Below are positions 1 through 7,108 of a DNA stretch of 10,367 nt, one piece after another. The notes beneath the pieces were generated by a model that was not told the origin of the DNA, did not search any database, and saw only the letters and a program-made list of their open reading frames with translations. The position numbers and the translations under genes were made by a program. Every line of letters begins with the position of its first letter. Position 1 is the first letter of the stretch. This stretch comes from Bacillota bacterium (GTDB taxonomy: Bacteria; Bacillota; Clostridia; Lachnospirales; Lachnospiraceae), in NCBI GenBank assembly GCA_023407575.1, contig JAEYLX010000046.1, positions 1-10,367 on the forward strand. Reading direction: 5' to 3'.

Positions 1-9
1 TGCAAAAAG

Positions 10-31
10 CCTTGCGAGCACCATCACAAAA
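10..31. promoter_or_regulatory. Probable CRP (cAMP receptor protein) binding site
   Basis: The core reads TGCGA (13-17), six bases, TCACA (24-28). This differs from the CRP consensus TGTGA-N6-TCACA at one base and is followed by an A-rich flank. In E. coli the divergent paaZ and paaA promoters are known to need CRP and IHF, so a CRP site is expected here and would tie expression to catabolite repression. The site lies about 120 nt upstream of the paaA start, so it could serve paaA, a divergent paaZ beyond the left edge, or both. I did not find a convincing IHF site. Confidence 0.6.
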
Positions 32-49
32 TGGGGAAACATTTCTTGG

Positions 50-141
50 GGTTATATTTAACCTTTGTGTAACTTTTAAGAAATGAAGTGATTCAGTATT
101 TCACTTTAAGTGGTAAATAATCGAATCATAAAGGTGATGAC
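50..141 (+). promoter_or_regulatory. paaA promoter and leader region
   Basis: This AT-rich stretch must contain the main operon promoter because no other gene precedes paaA in the window. I cannot fix one sigma70 promoter. Possible -10 hexamers are TATATT (53-58) and TAAATA (114-119), but neither has a good -35 at 16-18 bp, which suits an activator-dependent promoter. Two symmetric elements lie here: GTGA (88-91) with TCAC (101-104), and the perfect 11-bp palindrome CACTTTAAGTG (102-112). The ribosome binding site AAGGTGA (131-137) supports the GTG start of paaA at 142. Confidence 0.4.
118..132 (-). promoter_or_regulatory. Candidate PaaX operator
   Basis: Read on the reverse strand, 132 to 118 contains TGATTC (128-123) with flanks TTTA before and G after. 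It agrees at 12 of 15 positions with the E. coli PaaX motif WWTRTGATTCGYGWT as I remember it. A second TGATTC lies on the + strand at 89-94 with poorer flanks. PaaX is a GntR-like repressor that leaves DNA when it binds phenylacetyl-CoA. A site just before the ribosome binding site is well placed to block transcription. The consensus is from memory, so the match is suggestive only. Confidence 0.5.
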
Positions 142-1071
142 GTGACGCAAGAACAACGCTTTGAGCAGCGCATAGCGCAGGAGACGGCGATTGAGCCTCA
201 GGACTGGATGCCTGATGCCTATCGTAAGACGTTGATCCGCCAGATTGGTCAGCACGCGCACTCCGAAATTGTCGGCATGTTGCCGGAAGGAAACTGGATC
301 ACCCGCGCGCCGACGCTGCGCCGCAAAGCGATCCTGCTGGCAAAAGTGCAGGACGAAGCCGGGCACGGTTTGTACCTCTACAGCGCGGCCGAGACGCTGG
401 GCTGCGCGCGGGAAGACATCTACCAGAAGATGCTCGACGGCCAGATGAAATACTCCTCCATCTTCAACTACCCGACCCTGAGCTGGGCGGATATCGGGGT
501 GATCGGCTGGCTGGTGGACGGTGCGGCGATTGTCAACCAGGTGGCGCTGTGCCGTACCTCATATGGCCCCTATGCCCGCGCGATGGTGAAAATCTGTAAA
601 GAAGAGAGTTTCCATCAGCGTCAGGGCTTTGAAGCCTGTATGGCGCTTGCGCAGGGGAGTGACGCCCAACGCCAGATGCTGCAGGACGCCATTAACCGCT
701 TCTGGTGGCCCGCTCTGATGATGTTCGGCCCAAACGATGACAACTCGCCGAACAGCGCCCGCAGCCTCGCCTGGAAAATCAAACGCTTCGGCAATGACGA
801 ACTTCGCCAGCGCTTTGTCGACAACACGGTTCCGCAGGTAGAAATGCTGGGCATGACGGTTCCGGATCCTGACCTGCGTTTTGACGAAGAGAGCGGTCAC
901 TACCGCTTTGGCGAGATTGACTGGCACGAGTTTGATGAGGTCATTAACGGGCGCGGTATCTGTAACCACGAACGTCTGGCTGCCAAACGTAAAGCCTGGG
1001 AAGACGGGGCGTGGGTGCGTGAAGCCGCACTGGCGCACGCGGAAAAACAACACGCCCGCAAAGTGGCTTAA
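142..1071 (+). CDS. paaA: 1,2-phenylacetyl-CoA epoxidase, catalytic subunit A
   Basis: PaaA is the oxygen-activating subunit of the PaaABCE multicomponent monooxygenase, which epoxidises the ring of phenylacetyl-CoA in the cytoplasm. The 309-aa product has the usual family length. It is a ferritin-like diiron protein: the two ExxH motifs are visible as E72-x-x-H75 (within DEAGH) and E155-x-x-H158, with E42 and D126 as the other expected iron ligands. The start is GTG at 142, preceded by AAGGTGA, and gives an N-terminus (MTQEQRFEQR) like that of E. coli PaaA. It is the first gene of the operon; paaB begins 11 nt after its stop behind an AGAGGA sequence. Nothing looks broken. Identification is by strong resemblance to recalled E. 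coli PaaA plus the motifs. Confidence 0.98.
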   Translation: MTQEQRFEQRIAQETAIEPQDWMPDAYRKTLIRQIGQHAHSEIVGMLPEGNWITRAPTLRRKAILLAKVQDEAGHGLYLYSAAETLGCAREDIYQKMLDGQMKYSSIFNYPTLSWADIGVIGWLVDGAAIVNQVALCRTSYGPYARAMVKICKEESFHQRQGFEACMALAQGSDAQRQMLQDAINRFWWPALMMFGPNDDNSPNSARSLAWKIKRFGNDELRQRFVDNTVPQVEMLGMTVPDPDLRFDEESGHYRFGEIDWHEFDEVINGRGICNHERLAAKRKAWEDGAWVREAALAHAEKQHARKVA

Positions 1072-1082
1072 GAGGAAACACG

Positions 1083-1370
1083 ATGAGCAATGTCTACTGG
1101 CCGCTGTACGAAGTGTTCGTACGCAGCAAACAAGGGTTGTCCCACCGTCATGTGGGAAGTCTGCATGCCGCCGACGATCGCATGGCGCTGGAAAATGCGC
1201 GTGATGCCTATACCCGTCGCAGTGAAGGCTGCTCTATCTGGGTGGTGAAGGCGAGCGAGATTGTCGCCTCTCAGCCGGAAGAGAGCGGCGAGTTCTTCGA
1301 CCCGGCGGAAAGTAAGGTTTACCGCCATCCTACGTTTTACACCATCCCTGATGGCATCGAGCACATGTGA
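1083..1370 (+). CDS. paaB: 1,2-phenylacetyl-CoA epoxidase, subunit B
   Basis: PaaB is a small subunit of the PaaABCE epoxidase. It has no cofactor and is thought to bridge PaaAC units and help the reductase PaaE act on the complex. The 95-aa product has the standard length and the recognisable N-terminus MSNVYWPLYEVFVRSKQGLS, followed by the conserved HVGSLHA stretch (23-29) and a C-terminal part with FFDPAESKVYRHP. The start ATG lies 7 nt behind GAGG, which itself follows the paaA stop. The stop TGA is 8 nt before the paaC start, so translation of the two is probably coupled. Confidence 0.97.
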   Translation: MSNVYWPLYEVFVRSKQGLSHRHVGSLHAADDRMALENARDAYTRRSEGCSIWVVKASEIVASQPEESGEFFDPAESKVYRHPTFYTIPDGIEHM

Positions 1371-1378
1371 GGTCAGGG

Positions 1379-2125
1379 ATGAAAACATTATCCGCATATG
1401 CCCTGCGTCTGGGCGACAACGGTCTGGTGCTCTCCCAGCGTCTGGGCGCCTGGTGTGGTCACGCGCCGGAGCTGGAAATCGATCTCGCGCTCGCCAACAT
1501 CGGTCTCGACTTGCTGGGGCAGGCGCGCAATTTCCTGACCTATGCCGCAGAGCTGGAAGATCAGGGCGATGAAGACACCCTGGCGTTTGGGCGTGATGAA
1601 CGCCAGTTTCACAACGTGTTGCTGGTGGAACAGCCTAACGGCAGTTTCGCCGACACGCTTGCGCGCCAGTACTTTATGGATGCCTGGAACGTAGCGCTGT
1701 ATGAACGCCTGACCCACAGCAGCGACAGCCAGCTTGCCGCCATCGCCGCGAAAGCCATTAAAGAGGTGCGCTACCACCTGCGCTTCAGTCGTGGCTGGCT
1801 GGTGCGTCTGGGTGACGGAACGGAAACATCTTCACAGCGTATGCAGCAGGCGGTCGACACCCTGTGGCGGTTTACGGCCGAGCTGTTTGAAGCCGATGAC
1901 GTCGAGCTGGCGTTGATTGCCTCCGGCGTCGCGGTTGATCCGCGCGAGCTTCGTCAGCCGTGGGAGCAGGAAGTGTTTTCCGGTTTGCAGGAGGCCACCC
2001 TGAGCGTGCCGTCGGAAGTGGCGTATCGCACGGGGGGCAAGCGCGGGCTGCATACCGAACATCTCGGCCCAATGCTCGCAGAAATGCAGTATCTCCAGCG
2101 CGCCCATCCGGGTCAGCAGTGGTAA
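1379..2125 (+). CDS. paaC: 1,2-phenylacetyl-CoA epoxidase, structural subunit C
   Basis: PaaC is the non-catalytic, ferritin-fold partner of PaaA. The two form the core heterodimers of the epoxidase, and PaaC helps shape the substrate pocket. I chose ATG at 1379, giving MKTLSAYALRLGDN and 248 aa, the family length. It sits 6 nt after GAGG (1369-1372). An in-frame GTG at 1367 would add only four residues, overlap the paaB stop and lose that ribosome binding site. Recognisable stretches include CGHAPELEIDLALANIGLD (26-44), RYHLRFSRGW in the middle and GGKKGLHTEHLGPMLAEM-like sequence near the C-terminus (here GGKRGLHTEHLGP). The product appears intact. Confidence 0.97.
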   Translation: MKTLSAYALRLGDNGLVLSQRLGAWCGHAPELEIDLALANIGLDLLGQARNFLTYAAELEDQGDEDTLAFGRDERQFHNVLLVEQPNGSFADTLARQYFMDAWNVALYERLTHSSDSQLAAIAAKAIKEVRYHLRFSRGWLVRLGDGTETSSQRMQQAVDTLWRFTAELFEADDVELALIASGVAVDPRELRQPWEQEVFSGLQEATLSVPSEVAYRTGGKRGLHTEHLGPMLAEMQYLQRAHPGQQW

Positions 2126-2139
2126 GTACGGAGGTGAAG

Positions 2140-2637
2140 ATGCAGCGTTTTGCCGGGATTGCACCCGCGGAGATCCCTCAAATCTGGTCGCTGTTAAGCC
2201 AGATCCCGGACCCGGAAGTGCCGGTGTTAACCATCACCGATTTAGGCATGGTGCGTAGCGTATCGCCGCAGGGCGAAGGCTGGGTCATTGGTTTTACGCC
2301 AACCTATTCAGGCTGCCCAGCGACGGAACATTTGCTTGGCGCGATTCGCGAGGCGATGACCGCACACGGCTTTACGCCAGTGCATATTGTGCTTCAGCTC
2401 GAACCGGCCTGGACCACCGACTGGATGACGGCGGATGCGCGTGAACGCCTTCGCGCATATGGCATCAGCCCACCGGTGGGCCACAGCTGCCACGCGCATG
2501 CCCCGGCCGAGGTGAGTTGCCCACGCTGTGCCAGCACACATACCTCGCTTATCAGTGAATTTGGTTCGACGGCCTGCAAAGCGCTTTATCGCTGCAACGA
2601 CTGCCGTGAGCCTTTCGACTATTTCAAATGTATTTGA
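2140..2637 (+). CDS. paaD: Phenylacetate degradation protein PaaD, Fe-S assembly factor type
   Basis: PaaD is required for epoxidase activity in vivo but is not part of the purified complex. It belongs to the MIP18/DUF59 family linked to iron-sulfur assembly, so a role in maturing the PaaE cluster is the usual inference. The 165-aa product has DPEVPV (24-29), the conserved Cys59 in YSGCPAT, and a Cys-rich C-terminal part with CPRC (127-130), C146, CNDC (152-155) and C164, which looks like a metal-binding knuckle. ATG at 2140 was chosen because GGAGG lies at 2130-2134 and the length equals E. coli PaaD. The open frame continues upstream into paaC, but that part is not expected to be translated. 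Confidence 0.95.
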   Translation: MQRFAGIAPAEIPQIWSLLSQIPDPEVPVLTITDLGMVRSVSPQGEGWVIGFTPTYSGCPATEHLLGAIREAMTAHGFTPVHIVLQLEPAWTTDWMTADARERLRAYGISPPVGHSCHAHAPAEVSCPRCASTHTSLISEFGSTACKALYRCNDCREPFDYFKCI

Positions 2638-2644
2638 GGTTGCC

Positions 2645-3715
2645 ATGACAACGTTTCATTCATTAACAGTGGCAAAAGTGGAACCCGAAACCCGCGATGC
2701 GGTGACCATCACTTTCGCGGTACCGCAGGCGTTGCAGGACGCCTATCGCTTCCGTCCCGGACAACACCTGACCCTGAAAGCGAAGCTGGGAGAGGATGAG
2801 CTGCGCCGCTGTTACTCCATCTGCCGCAGTACCGCGCCGGGTGAGATCAGCGTAGCGGTGAAAGCCATCGAGGGCGGACGTTTTTCCCGCTATGCCCGGG
2901 ATGAGATCAAACAGGGCATGGCGCTGGAGGTCATGGTGCCGCAGGGCCAGTTTGGTTACCAGCCGCGCGCCGACCGGGAAGGGCACTATCTGGCCATTGC
3001 CGCGGGTTCAGGCATTACCCCAATGCTGGCCATCTTGTCCGCCACGCTCGCCACCGAGCCGAACAGTCATTTCACCCTGATCTACGGCAACCGCAGCAGC
3101 CAGAGCATGATGTTTCGCGAGGCGCTTGCCGATCTGAAAGACAAATACCCGCAGCGTCTGCAGCTGGTCGCCATCTTCAGCCAGGAGGTGCTCGACAGCG
3201 ATCTGCTGCATGGACGTATCGACGGTGAGAAGCTGCAGGCGCTGGCGAAAACCCTGATCAACTTCCGCCAGTACGACGAAGCCTTTATTTGTGGCCCGTC
3301 CGCCATGATGGACGACGCGGAAGCGGCGCTGAAAGCGCTGGGGATGCCAGAGAAATCGATCCACCTTGAGCGTTTTAATACGCCAGGCTCGACCGTCAAA
3401 CGCACGGTCAGCGTGCAGGCTGAAGGGCAGAAAGTCACCGTGCGTCAGGACGGTCGCGACCGGGAAATTACCCTCACGGCAAACGATGAAAGCATTCTTG
3501 ATGCCGCCCTGCGTCAGGGCGCCGACCTGCCGTATGCCTGCAAGGGCGGCGTATGCGCGACCTGCAAATGCAAAGTGCTGCGTGGCAAAGTTGATATGGC
3601 GACGAACTACAGCCTCGAGCCGGACGAACTGGCGGCCGGGTATGTGCTGAGCTGTCAGTCGCTGCCGTTAACCGCTGACGTGATCGTCGATTTTGACTCC
3701 AGGGGGATGGCATGA
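2645..3715 (+). CDS. paaE: 1,2-phenylacetyl-CoA epoxidase, reductase subunit E
   Basis: PaaE passes electrons from NADPH to the PaaA diiron centre. It is 356 aa long. The N-terminal ferredoxin-reductase part carries the flavin motif RCYS (55-58). The nucleotide-binding part has GSGITP (121-126) and CGP (217-219). The C-terminal plant-type 2Fe-2S ferredoxin domain has Cys299, Cys304, Cys307 and Cys337 in the spacing C-x4-C-x2-C-x29-C, as the family requires. The start ATG follows GAGG at 2636-2639, which overlaps the paaD stop region, and the last codons overlap the paaF start as ATGA. All cofactor motifs are complete. Confidence 0.98.
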   Translation: MTTFHSLTVAKVEPETRDAVTITFAVPQALQDAYRFRPGQHLTLKAKLGEDELRRCYSICRSTAPGEISVAVKAIEGGRFSRYARDEIKQGMALEVMVPQGQFGYQPRADREGHYLAIAAGSGITPMLAILSATLATEPNSHFTLIYGNRSSQSMMFREALADLKDKYPQRLQLVAIFSQEVLDSDLLHGRIDGEKLQALAKTLINFRQYDEAFICGPSAMMDDAEAALKALGMPEKSIHLERFNTPGSTVKRTVSVQAEGQKVTVRQDGRDREITLTANDESILDAALRQGADLPYACKGGVCATCKCKVLRGKVDMATNYSLEPDELAAGYVLSCQSLPLTADVIVDFDSRGMA

Positions 3716-4479
3716 GCGAACTGATGGTCACCCGTCATGGTCGTGTCCTGCAGCTGACGCTTAACCGTCCGGCGGCACGCAACGCGCTGAATAACGCCCT
3801 GTTAGAGCAGATTGCTGACGCGCTCGACGCCGCTGCGGCCGATCGCGATCTCTCCGTTTGCGTGATTTACGGCAACGCACGCTGCTTTGCTGCCGGCGCA
3901 GATCTCAACGAAATGGCGGAGAAAGACCTGCCTGCCACCCTGAACGATATCCGTCCCCAGCTGTGGGCCCGGATCAACGCCTTCAATAAACCCCTGATTG
4001 CCGCCGTCAACGGCTTCGCGCTGGGCGCGGGCTGCGAGCTTGCGCTGCTGTGCGACGTGGTGATTGCCGGGGATAACGCCCGTTTTGGTCTGCCGGAAAT
4101 TACGCTCGGCATCATGCCCGGGGCGGGCGGTACGCAGCGCCTGATTCGTAGCGTGGGCAAATCGCTGGCCAGCAAAATGGTGCTGACCGGGGAGAGCATT
4201 ACCGCGCAGCAGGCGCAGCGCGCCGGGCTGGTCAGCGATGTGTTCCCGGCTTCATTGACGCTGGAATATGCCCTGAAACAGGCGGCGCTGATGGCTCGAC
4301 ACTCACCGCTGGCGCTCCAGGCGGCAAAGCAGGCGCTGCGCCAGTCTCAGGAGGTTTCCCTGCAGGCCGGACTGGTCCAGGAGCGACAGCTGTTTACGCT
4401 GCTTTCAGCGACCGAAGACCGGCGAGAAGGCATCGACGCATTCTTACAGAAACGTACCCCCGACTTTAAAGGACGCTAA
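3712..4479 (+). CDS. paaF: 2,3-dehydroadipyl-CoA hydratase (enoyl-CoA hydratase family)
   Basis: PaaF hydrates 2,3-dehydroadipyl-CoA to 3-hydroxyadipyl-CoA, the substrate of PaaH, in the late beta-oxidation part of the pathway. The 255-aa product is a crotonase-fold protein. The oxyanion-hole region is GNARCFAAGADL (54-65) together with GFALGAGCEL (101-110). The two catalytic glutamates of true hydratases are present, E109 and E129, spaced 20 residues apart as in mitochondrial enoyl-CoA hydratase. The start overlaps the paaE stop by 4 nt (ATGA), indicating translational coupling. The C-terminus FLQKRTPDFKGR is characteristic. The two glutamates distinguish it from the neighbouring paralogue PaaG. 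Confidence 0.97.
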   Translation: MSELMVTRHGRVLQLTLNRPAARNALNNALLEQIADALDAAAADRDLSVCVIYGNARCFAAGADLNEMAEKDLPATLNDIRPQLWARINAFNKPLIAAVNGFALGAGCELALLCDVVIAGDNARFGLPEITLGIMPGAGGTQRLIRSVGKSLASKMVLTGESITAQQAQRAGLVSDVFPASLTLEYALKQAALMARHSPLALQAAKQALRQSQEVSLQAGLVQERQLFTLLSATEDRREGIDAFLQKRTPDFKGR

Positions 4480-4481
4480 TC

Positions 4482-5267
4482 GTGGAATTTATTCTCAGTC
4501 ATGTAGAACAAGGCGTGATGACCCTGACGCTGAACCGTCCGGAGCGTCTGAACAGCTTTAACGACGTGATGCATCAGCAACTCGCTGAGTGCCTGAAGCA
4601 GGCCGAGCGCGATGACACCATCCGCTGTCTGCTTATTACCGGGGCGGGGCGCGGCTTCTGCGCGGGTCAGGATCTTAATGACCGCAACGTCGACCCTAAC
4701 GGTCCGGCGCCGGATCTGGGAATGTCCGTGGAGACGTTCTACAACCCGCTGGTTCGCCGTCTTGCGACGTTGCCGAAACCGGTGATTTGCGCGGTCAACG
4801 GCGTGGCCGCCGGGGCCGGGGCCACGCTGGCACTGGGGTGTGACATGGTCATTGCCGCCCGTTCTGCCACCTTTGTGATGGCCTTCAGCAAGCTCGGATT
4901 AGTGCCGGACTGCGGGGGAACATGGTTCCTGCCGCGCGTCGCCGGGCGCGCCCGCGCAATGGGGCTGGCGCTGCTCGGAGACAAACTCAGCGCCGAACAG
5001 GCACACGCCTGGGGGATGATCTGGCAGGTGGTGGATGACGAACACCTCTCCGCCACGGCCCAGCAGATGGCGCTGCACTTTGCTTCTCAGCCCACCTTTG
5101 GTCTGGGGCTGATTAAGCAGGCGATTAACGCGGCAGAGACCAACACCCTCGACGCCCAGCTTGACCTGGAGCGCGATTATCAACGTCTGGCCGGTCGCAG
5201 CGACGACTACCGGGAAGGGGTCAGCGCCTTCCTTGCCAAACGCGCACCGACATTCACGGGGAAATAA
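4482..5267 (+). CDS. paaG: 1,2-epoxyphenylacetyl-CoA isomerase
   Basis: PaaG isomerises the ring epoxide to oxepin-CoA, and it also shifts the double bond of dehydroadipyl-CoA later in the pathway. The 261-aa crotonase-fold product has the oxyanion-hole sequences GRGFCAGQDL (56-65) and VNGVAAGAGATLA (105-117). In place of the second hydratase glutamate it has D143 in GLVPDCGGTW, as expected of isomerases of this type. The start is GTG at 4482, 8 nt after AAAGGA (4468-4473). E. coli PaaG as I recall begins with two methionines; here the codon overlapping the paaF stop is ATC, so only the downstream start remains. The gene begins 2 nt after paaF and ends 1 nt before paaH. Confidence 0.97.
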   Translation: MEFILSHVEQGVMTLTLNRPERLNSFNDVMHQQLAECLKQAERDDTIRCLLITGAGRGFCAGQDLNDRNVDPNGPAPDLGMSVETFYNPLVRRLATLPKPVICAVNGVAAGAGATLALGCDMVIAARSATFVMAFSKLGLVPDCGGTWFLPRVAGRARAMGLALLGDKLSAEQAHAWGMIWQVVDDEHLSATAQQMALHFASQPTFGLGLIKQAINAAETNTLDAQLDLERDYQRLAGRSDDYREGVSAFLAKRAPTFTGK

Positions 5268-5268
5268 G

Positions 5269-6696
5269 ATGGCGATCACGGTTCGTACTGTTGCCGTCAT
5301 TGGAAGCGGCACGATGGGCGCGGGAATTGCGGAGGTCGCGGCGAGTCATGGGCATCAGGTTCTGATGTATGACATTGCTTCAGACGCGATTTCACGCGCG
5401 ATTGACGGGATCCGCCAGCGTCTCGCCTCCCGGGTGACTCGCGGAAAACTTTCCGCCGATGCTGGCAGCCAGATTCTTGCCAGGCTGTTGCCGGTAACGG
5501 ATATCGAAGCGCTCGCCGCGGCAGATCTGGTGATTGAAGCCGCGTCTGAGCGTATCGACGTCAAAAAAGCGCTGTTTGCGCAACTGGCTCAGATTTGCCC
5601 GCCGCAGACCTTGCTGACCAGCAATACCTCCTCCATTTCTGTTACGGCGATTGCGGCGGATGTTCACCATCCGGAGCGCGTCGCGGGGCTGCATTTCTTT
5701 AATCCTGCACCGGTCATGAAGCTGGTCGAGGTGGTGAGCGGGCTGGCGACATCGCCCGAAGTGGCCGATGCGCTGTGCGAGCTGGCGCTGAACTGGGGGA
5801 AACAGCCCGTTCGCTGTCAGTCAACGCCAGGGTTCATCGTCAACCGCGTTGCGCGTCCGTTCTATTCTGAAGCCTGGCGCGCCCTGGAAGAGCAGGTCGC
5901 CTCGCCAGAAGTGATTGATGCCGCCCTGCGCGACGGCGGCGGTTTCCCGATGGGACCGCTGGAGCTGACCGACATGATTGGTCAGGACGTCAACTTTGCG
6001 GTGACCTGTTCCGTATTCAATGCCTTCTGGCAGGAACGTCGTTTCCTGCCGTCGCTGGTGCAGCAGGAACTGGTGCTGGCGGGGCGGCTGGGCAAAAAAA
6101 GCGGGAAGGGCGTTTACGACTGGCACGGTGAGATACCGGCTGTGCCGTGGCTTGATGCAGTAAACGACAGCTTTACCCCCATGCGTGTGCAGCGAAGAGG
6201 TGACGGTGTCACGGAAATAGATGAGCTCCTGTTGATTGAAACCCAGGGGGAGACCGCTCAGGCGCTGGCCCGGCGTATTCACTGTCCGGTCGTGGTGATT
6301 GACCGCATCGAACGCGACGTGGCGGTGATCGCAGCCGCATCGGATAACCCGCATACCGCCACGCAAAAAGCCGTCTGGTACCTGCAGCAGCAGGGACACC
6401 GGGTACTGCGCATTGCCGATTACCCTGGCCTGCTGGTCTGGCGGACGGTGGCGATGATCGCCAACGAAGCGCTGGATGCGCTGCAAAAAGGGGTGGCCAG
6501 CGAGAAGGATATCGACACTGCCATGCGCCTCGGCGTGAATTACCCGAACGGGCCCATTGCCTGGGGTGAGCGTCTGGGCTGGCAACGGCTGTTAACGCTG
6601 CTTGAAAATTTGCAACGCCATTACGGCGAAGAACGCTATCGCCCTTGTTCACTGCTGCGCCAGCGTGCGCTTCTGGAGAGTAGCTATGAGTCATAA
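5269..6696 (+). CDS. paaH: 3-hydroxyadipyl-CoA dehydrogenase
   Basis: PaaH oxidises 3-hydroxyadipyl-CoA to 3-oxoadipyl-CoA with NAD+. The 475-aa product has an N-terminal Rossmann fold with GSGTMG (12-17), the catalytic His142 in LHFFNPAPVM, Glu154 and Asn192 at the family spacing (+12 and +50), and a first C-terminal dimerisation domain (about 186-285). A second, related 3-hydroxyacyl-CoA dehydrogenase C-terminal domain lies at about 390-475 (ANEALDALQKGVASEKDID). ATG at 5269 was chosen: GGGGA precedes it by 6 nt and the length equals E. coli PaaH. A longer in-frame start within paaG would have no family counterpart. The end overlaps paaI by 11 nt. Confidence 0.97.
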   Translation: MAITVRTVAVIGSGTMGAGIAEVAASHGHQVLMYDIASDAISRAIDGIRQRLASRVTRGKLSADAGSQILARLLPVTDIEALAAADLVIEAASERIDVKKALFAQLAQICPPQTLLTSNTSSISVTAIAADVHHPERVAGLHFFNPAPVMKLVEVVSGLATSPEVADALCELALNWGKQPVRCQSTPGFIVNRVARPFYSEAWRALEEQVASPEVIDAALRDGGGFPMGPLELTDMIGQDVNFAVTCSVFNAFWQERRFLPSLVQQELVLAGRLGKKSGKGVYDWHGEIPAVPWLDAVNDSFTPMRVQRRGDGVTEIDELLLIETQGETAQALARRIHCPVVVIDRIERDVAVIAAASDNPHTATQKAVWYLQQQGHRVLRIADYPGLLVWRTVAMIANEALDALQKGVASEKDIDTAMRLGVNYPNGPIAWGERLGWQRLLTLLENLQRHYGEERYRPCSLLRQRALLESSYES

Positions 6697-7108
6697 CGCC
6701 TGGCATAACGCCCGCACCATGTATGAACAGGACGCCTGCGCCCAGGCGCTGGGGATCGACATCATCGACATGGACGATGGCTACGCGGTAGTGACGATGA
6801 CCATCACCCCGCAGATGCTCAACGGCCACAAAACCTGCCACGGAGGACAGCTGTTTTCACTGGCCGATACCGCTTTTGCCTACGCCTGCAACAGCCAGGG
6901 GCTGGCGGCAGTGGCGTCAGGCTGTTCAATCGATTTTCTGCGCCCGGGGTTTGCCGGCGACACGCTGACCGCCACCGCGCGGGTTAAGCATCAGGGCAAA
7001 CTGACCGGCGTGTATGACATTGAAATTCAGAACCAACAACAGAAAACCGTTGCCCTGTTTCGCGGAAAATCTCACCGCATCGGCGGCAGTGTGACAGGAG
7101 AAGCCTGA
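6686..7108 (+). CDS. paaI: Hydroxyphenylacetyl-CoA thioesterase
   Basis: PaaI is a hot-dog-fold thioesterase. It hydrolyses CoA esters of ring-hydroxylated phenylacetates and similar dead-end intermediates, freeing trapped CoA. The 140-aa product equals the E. coli length. HGGQLFSLADTAFAYACN (52-69) holds the CHGG turn and the catalytic Asp61, and Asn46 lies in LNGH. ATG at 6686 lies inside the last codons of paaH (11-nt overlap), and its own stop shares one base with the paaJ start, so it is probably translated by coupling on both sides. GGAGAG at about 6675-6680 is a good ribosome binding site within paaH. Confidence 0.97.
   Translation: MSHNAWHNARTMYEQDACAQALGIDIIDMDDGYAVVTMTITPQMLNGHKTCHGGQLFSLADTAFAYACNSQGLAAVASGCSIDFLRPGFAGDTLTATARVKHQGKLTGVYDIEIQNQQQKTVALFRGKSHRIGGSVTGEA

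Noticed and set aside
87..105. AGTGA...TCACT as a CRP site
   Set aside because: The half-sites are 9 bp apart; CRP needs 6.
1367..1378. Upstream GTG start for paaC
   Set aside because: It would add four residues, overlap the paaB stop and remove the well-placed GAGG; ATG at 1379 gives the family length of 248 aa.
1960..2139. N-terminal extension of paaD into paaC
   Set aside because: The open frame continues upstream, but ATG at 2140 has a strong ribosome binding site and gives the usual 165 aa.
2528..2644. N-terminal extension of paaE into paaD
   Set aside because: Known PaaE proteins begin MTTFHSLTV; ATG at 2645 has GAGG just upstream.
5161..5268. N-terminal extension of paaH into paaG
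   Set aside because: ATG at 5269 starts directly before the Rossmann glycine motif at the normal distance and gives the usual 475 aa.
5821..6585. Long reverse-strand open frame (254 codons) opposite paaH
   Set aside because: It is a shadow of a well-conserved coding gene in GC-rich DNA; its translation shows no known domain.
6209..6841. Reverse-strand open frame (210 codons) across the paaH-paaI junction
   Set aside because: It overlaps two intact genes with complete active sites and reads as low-complexity Arg/Pro/Ala-rich sequence, as expected of an antisense shadow.
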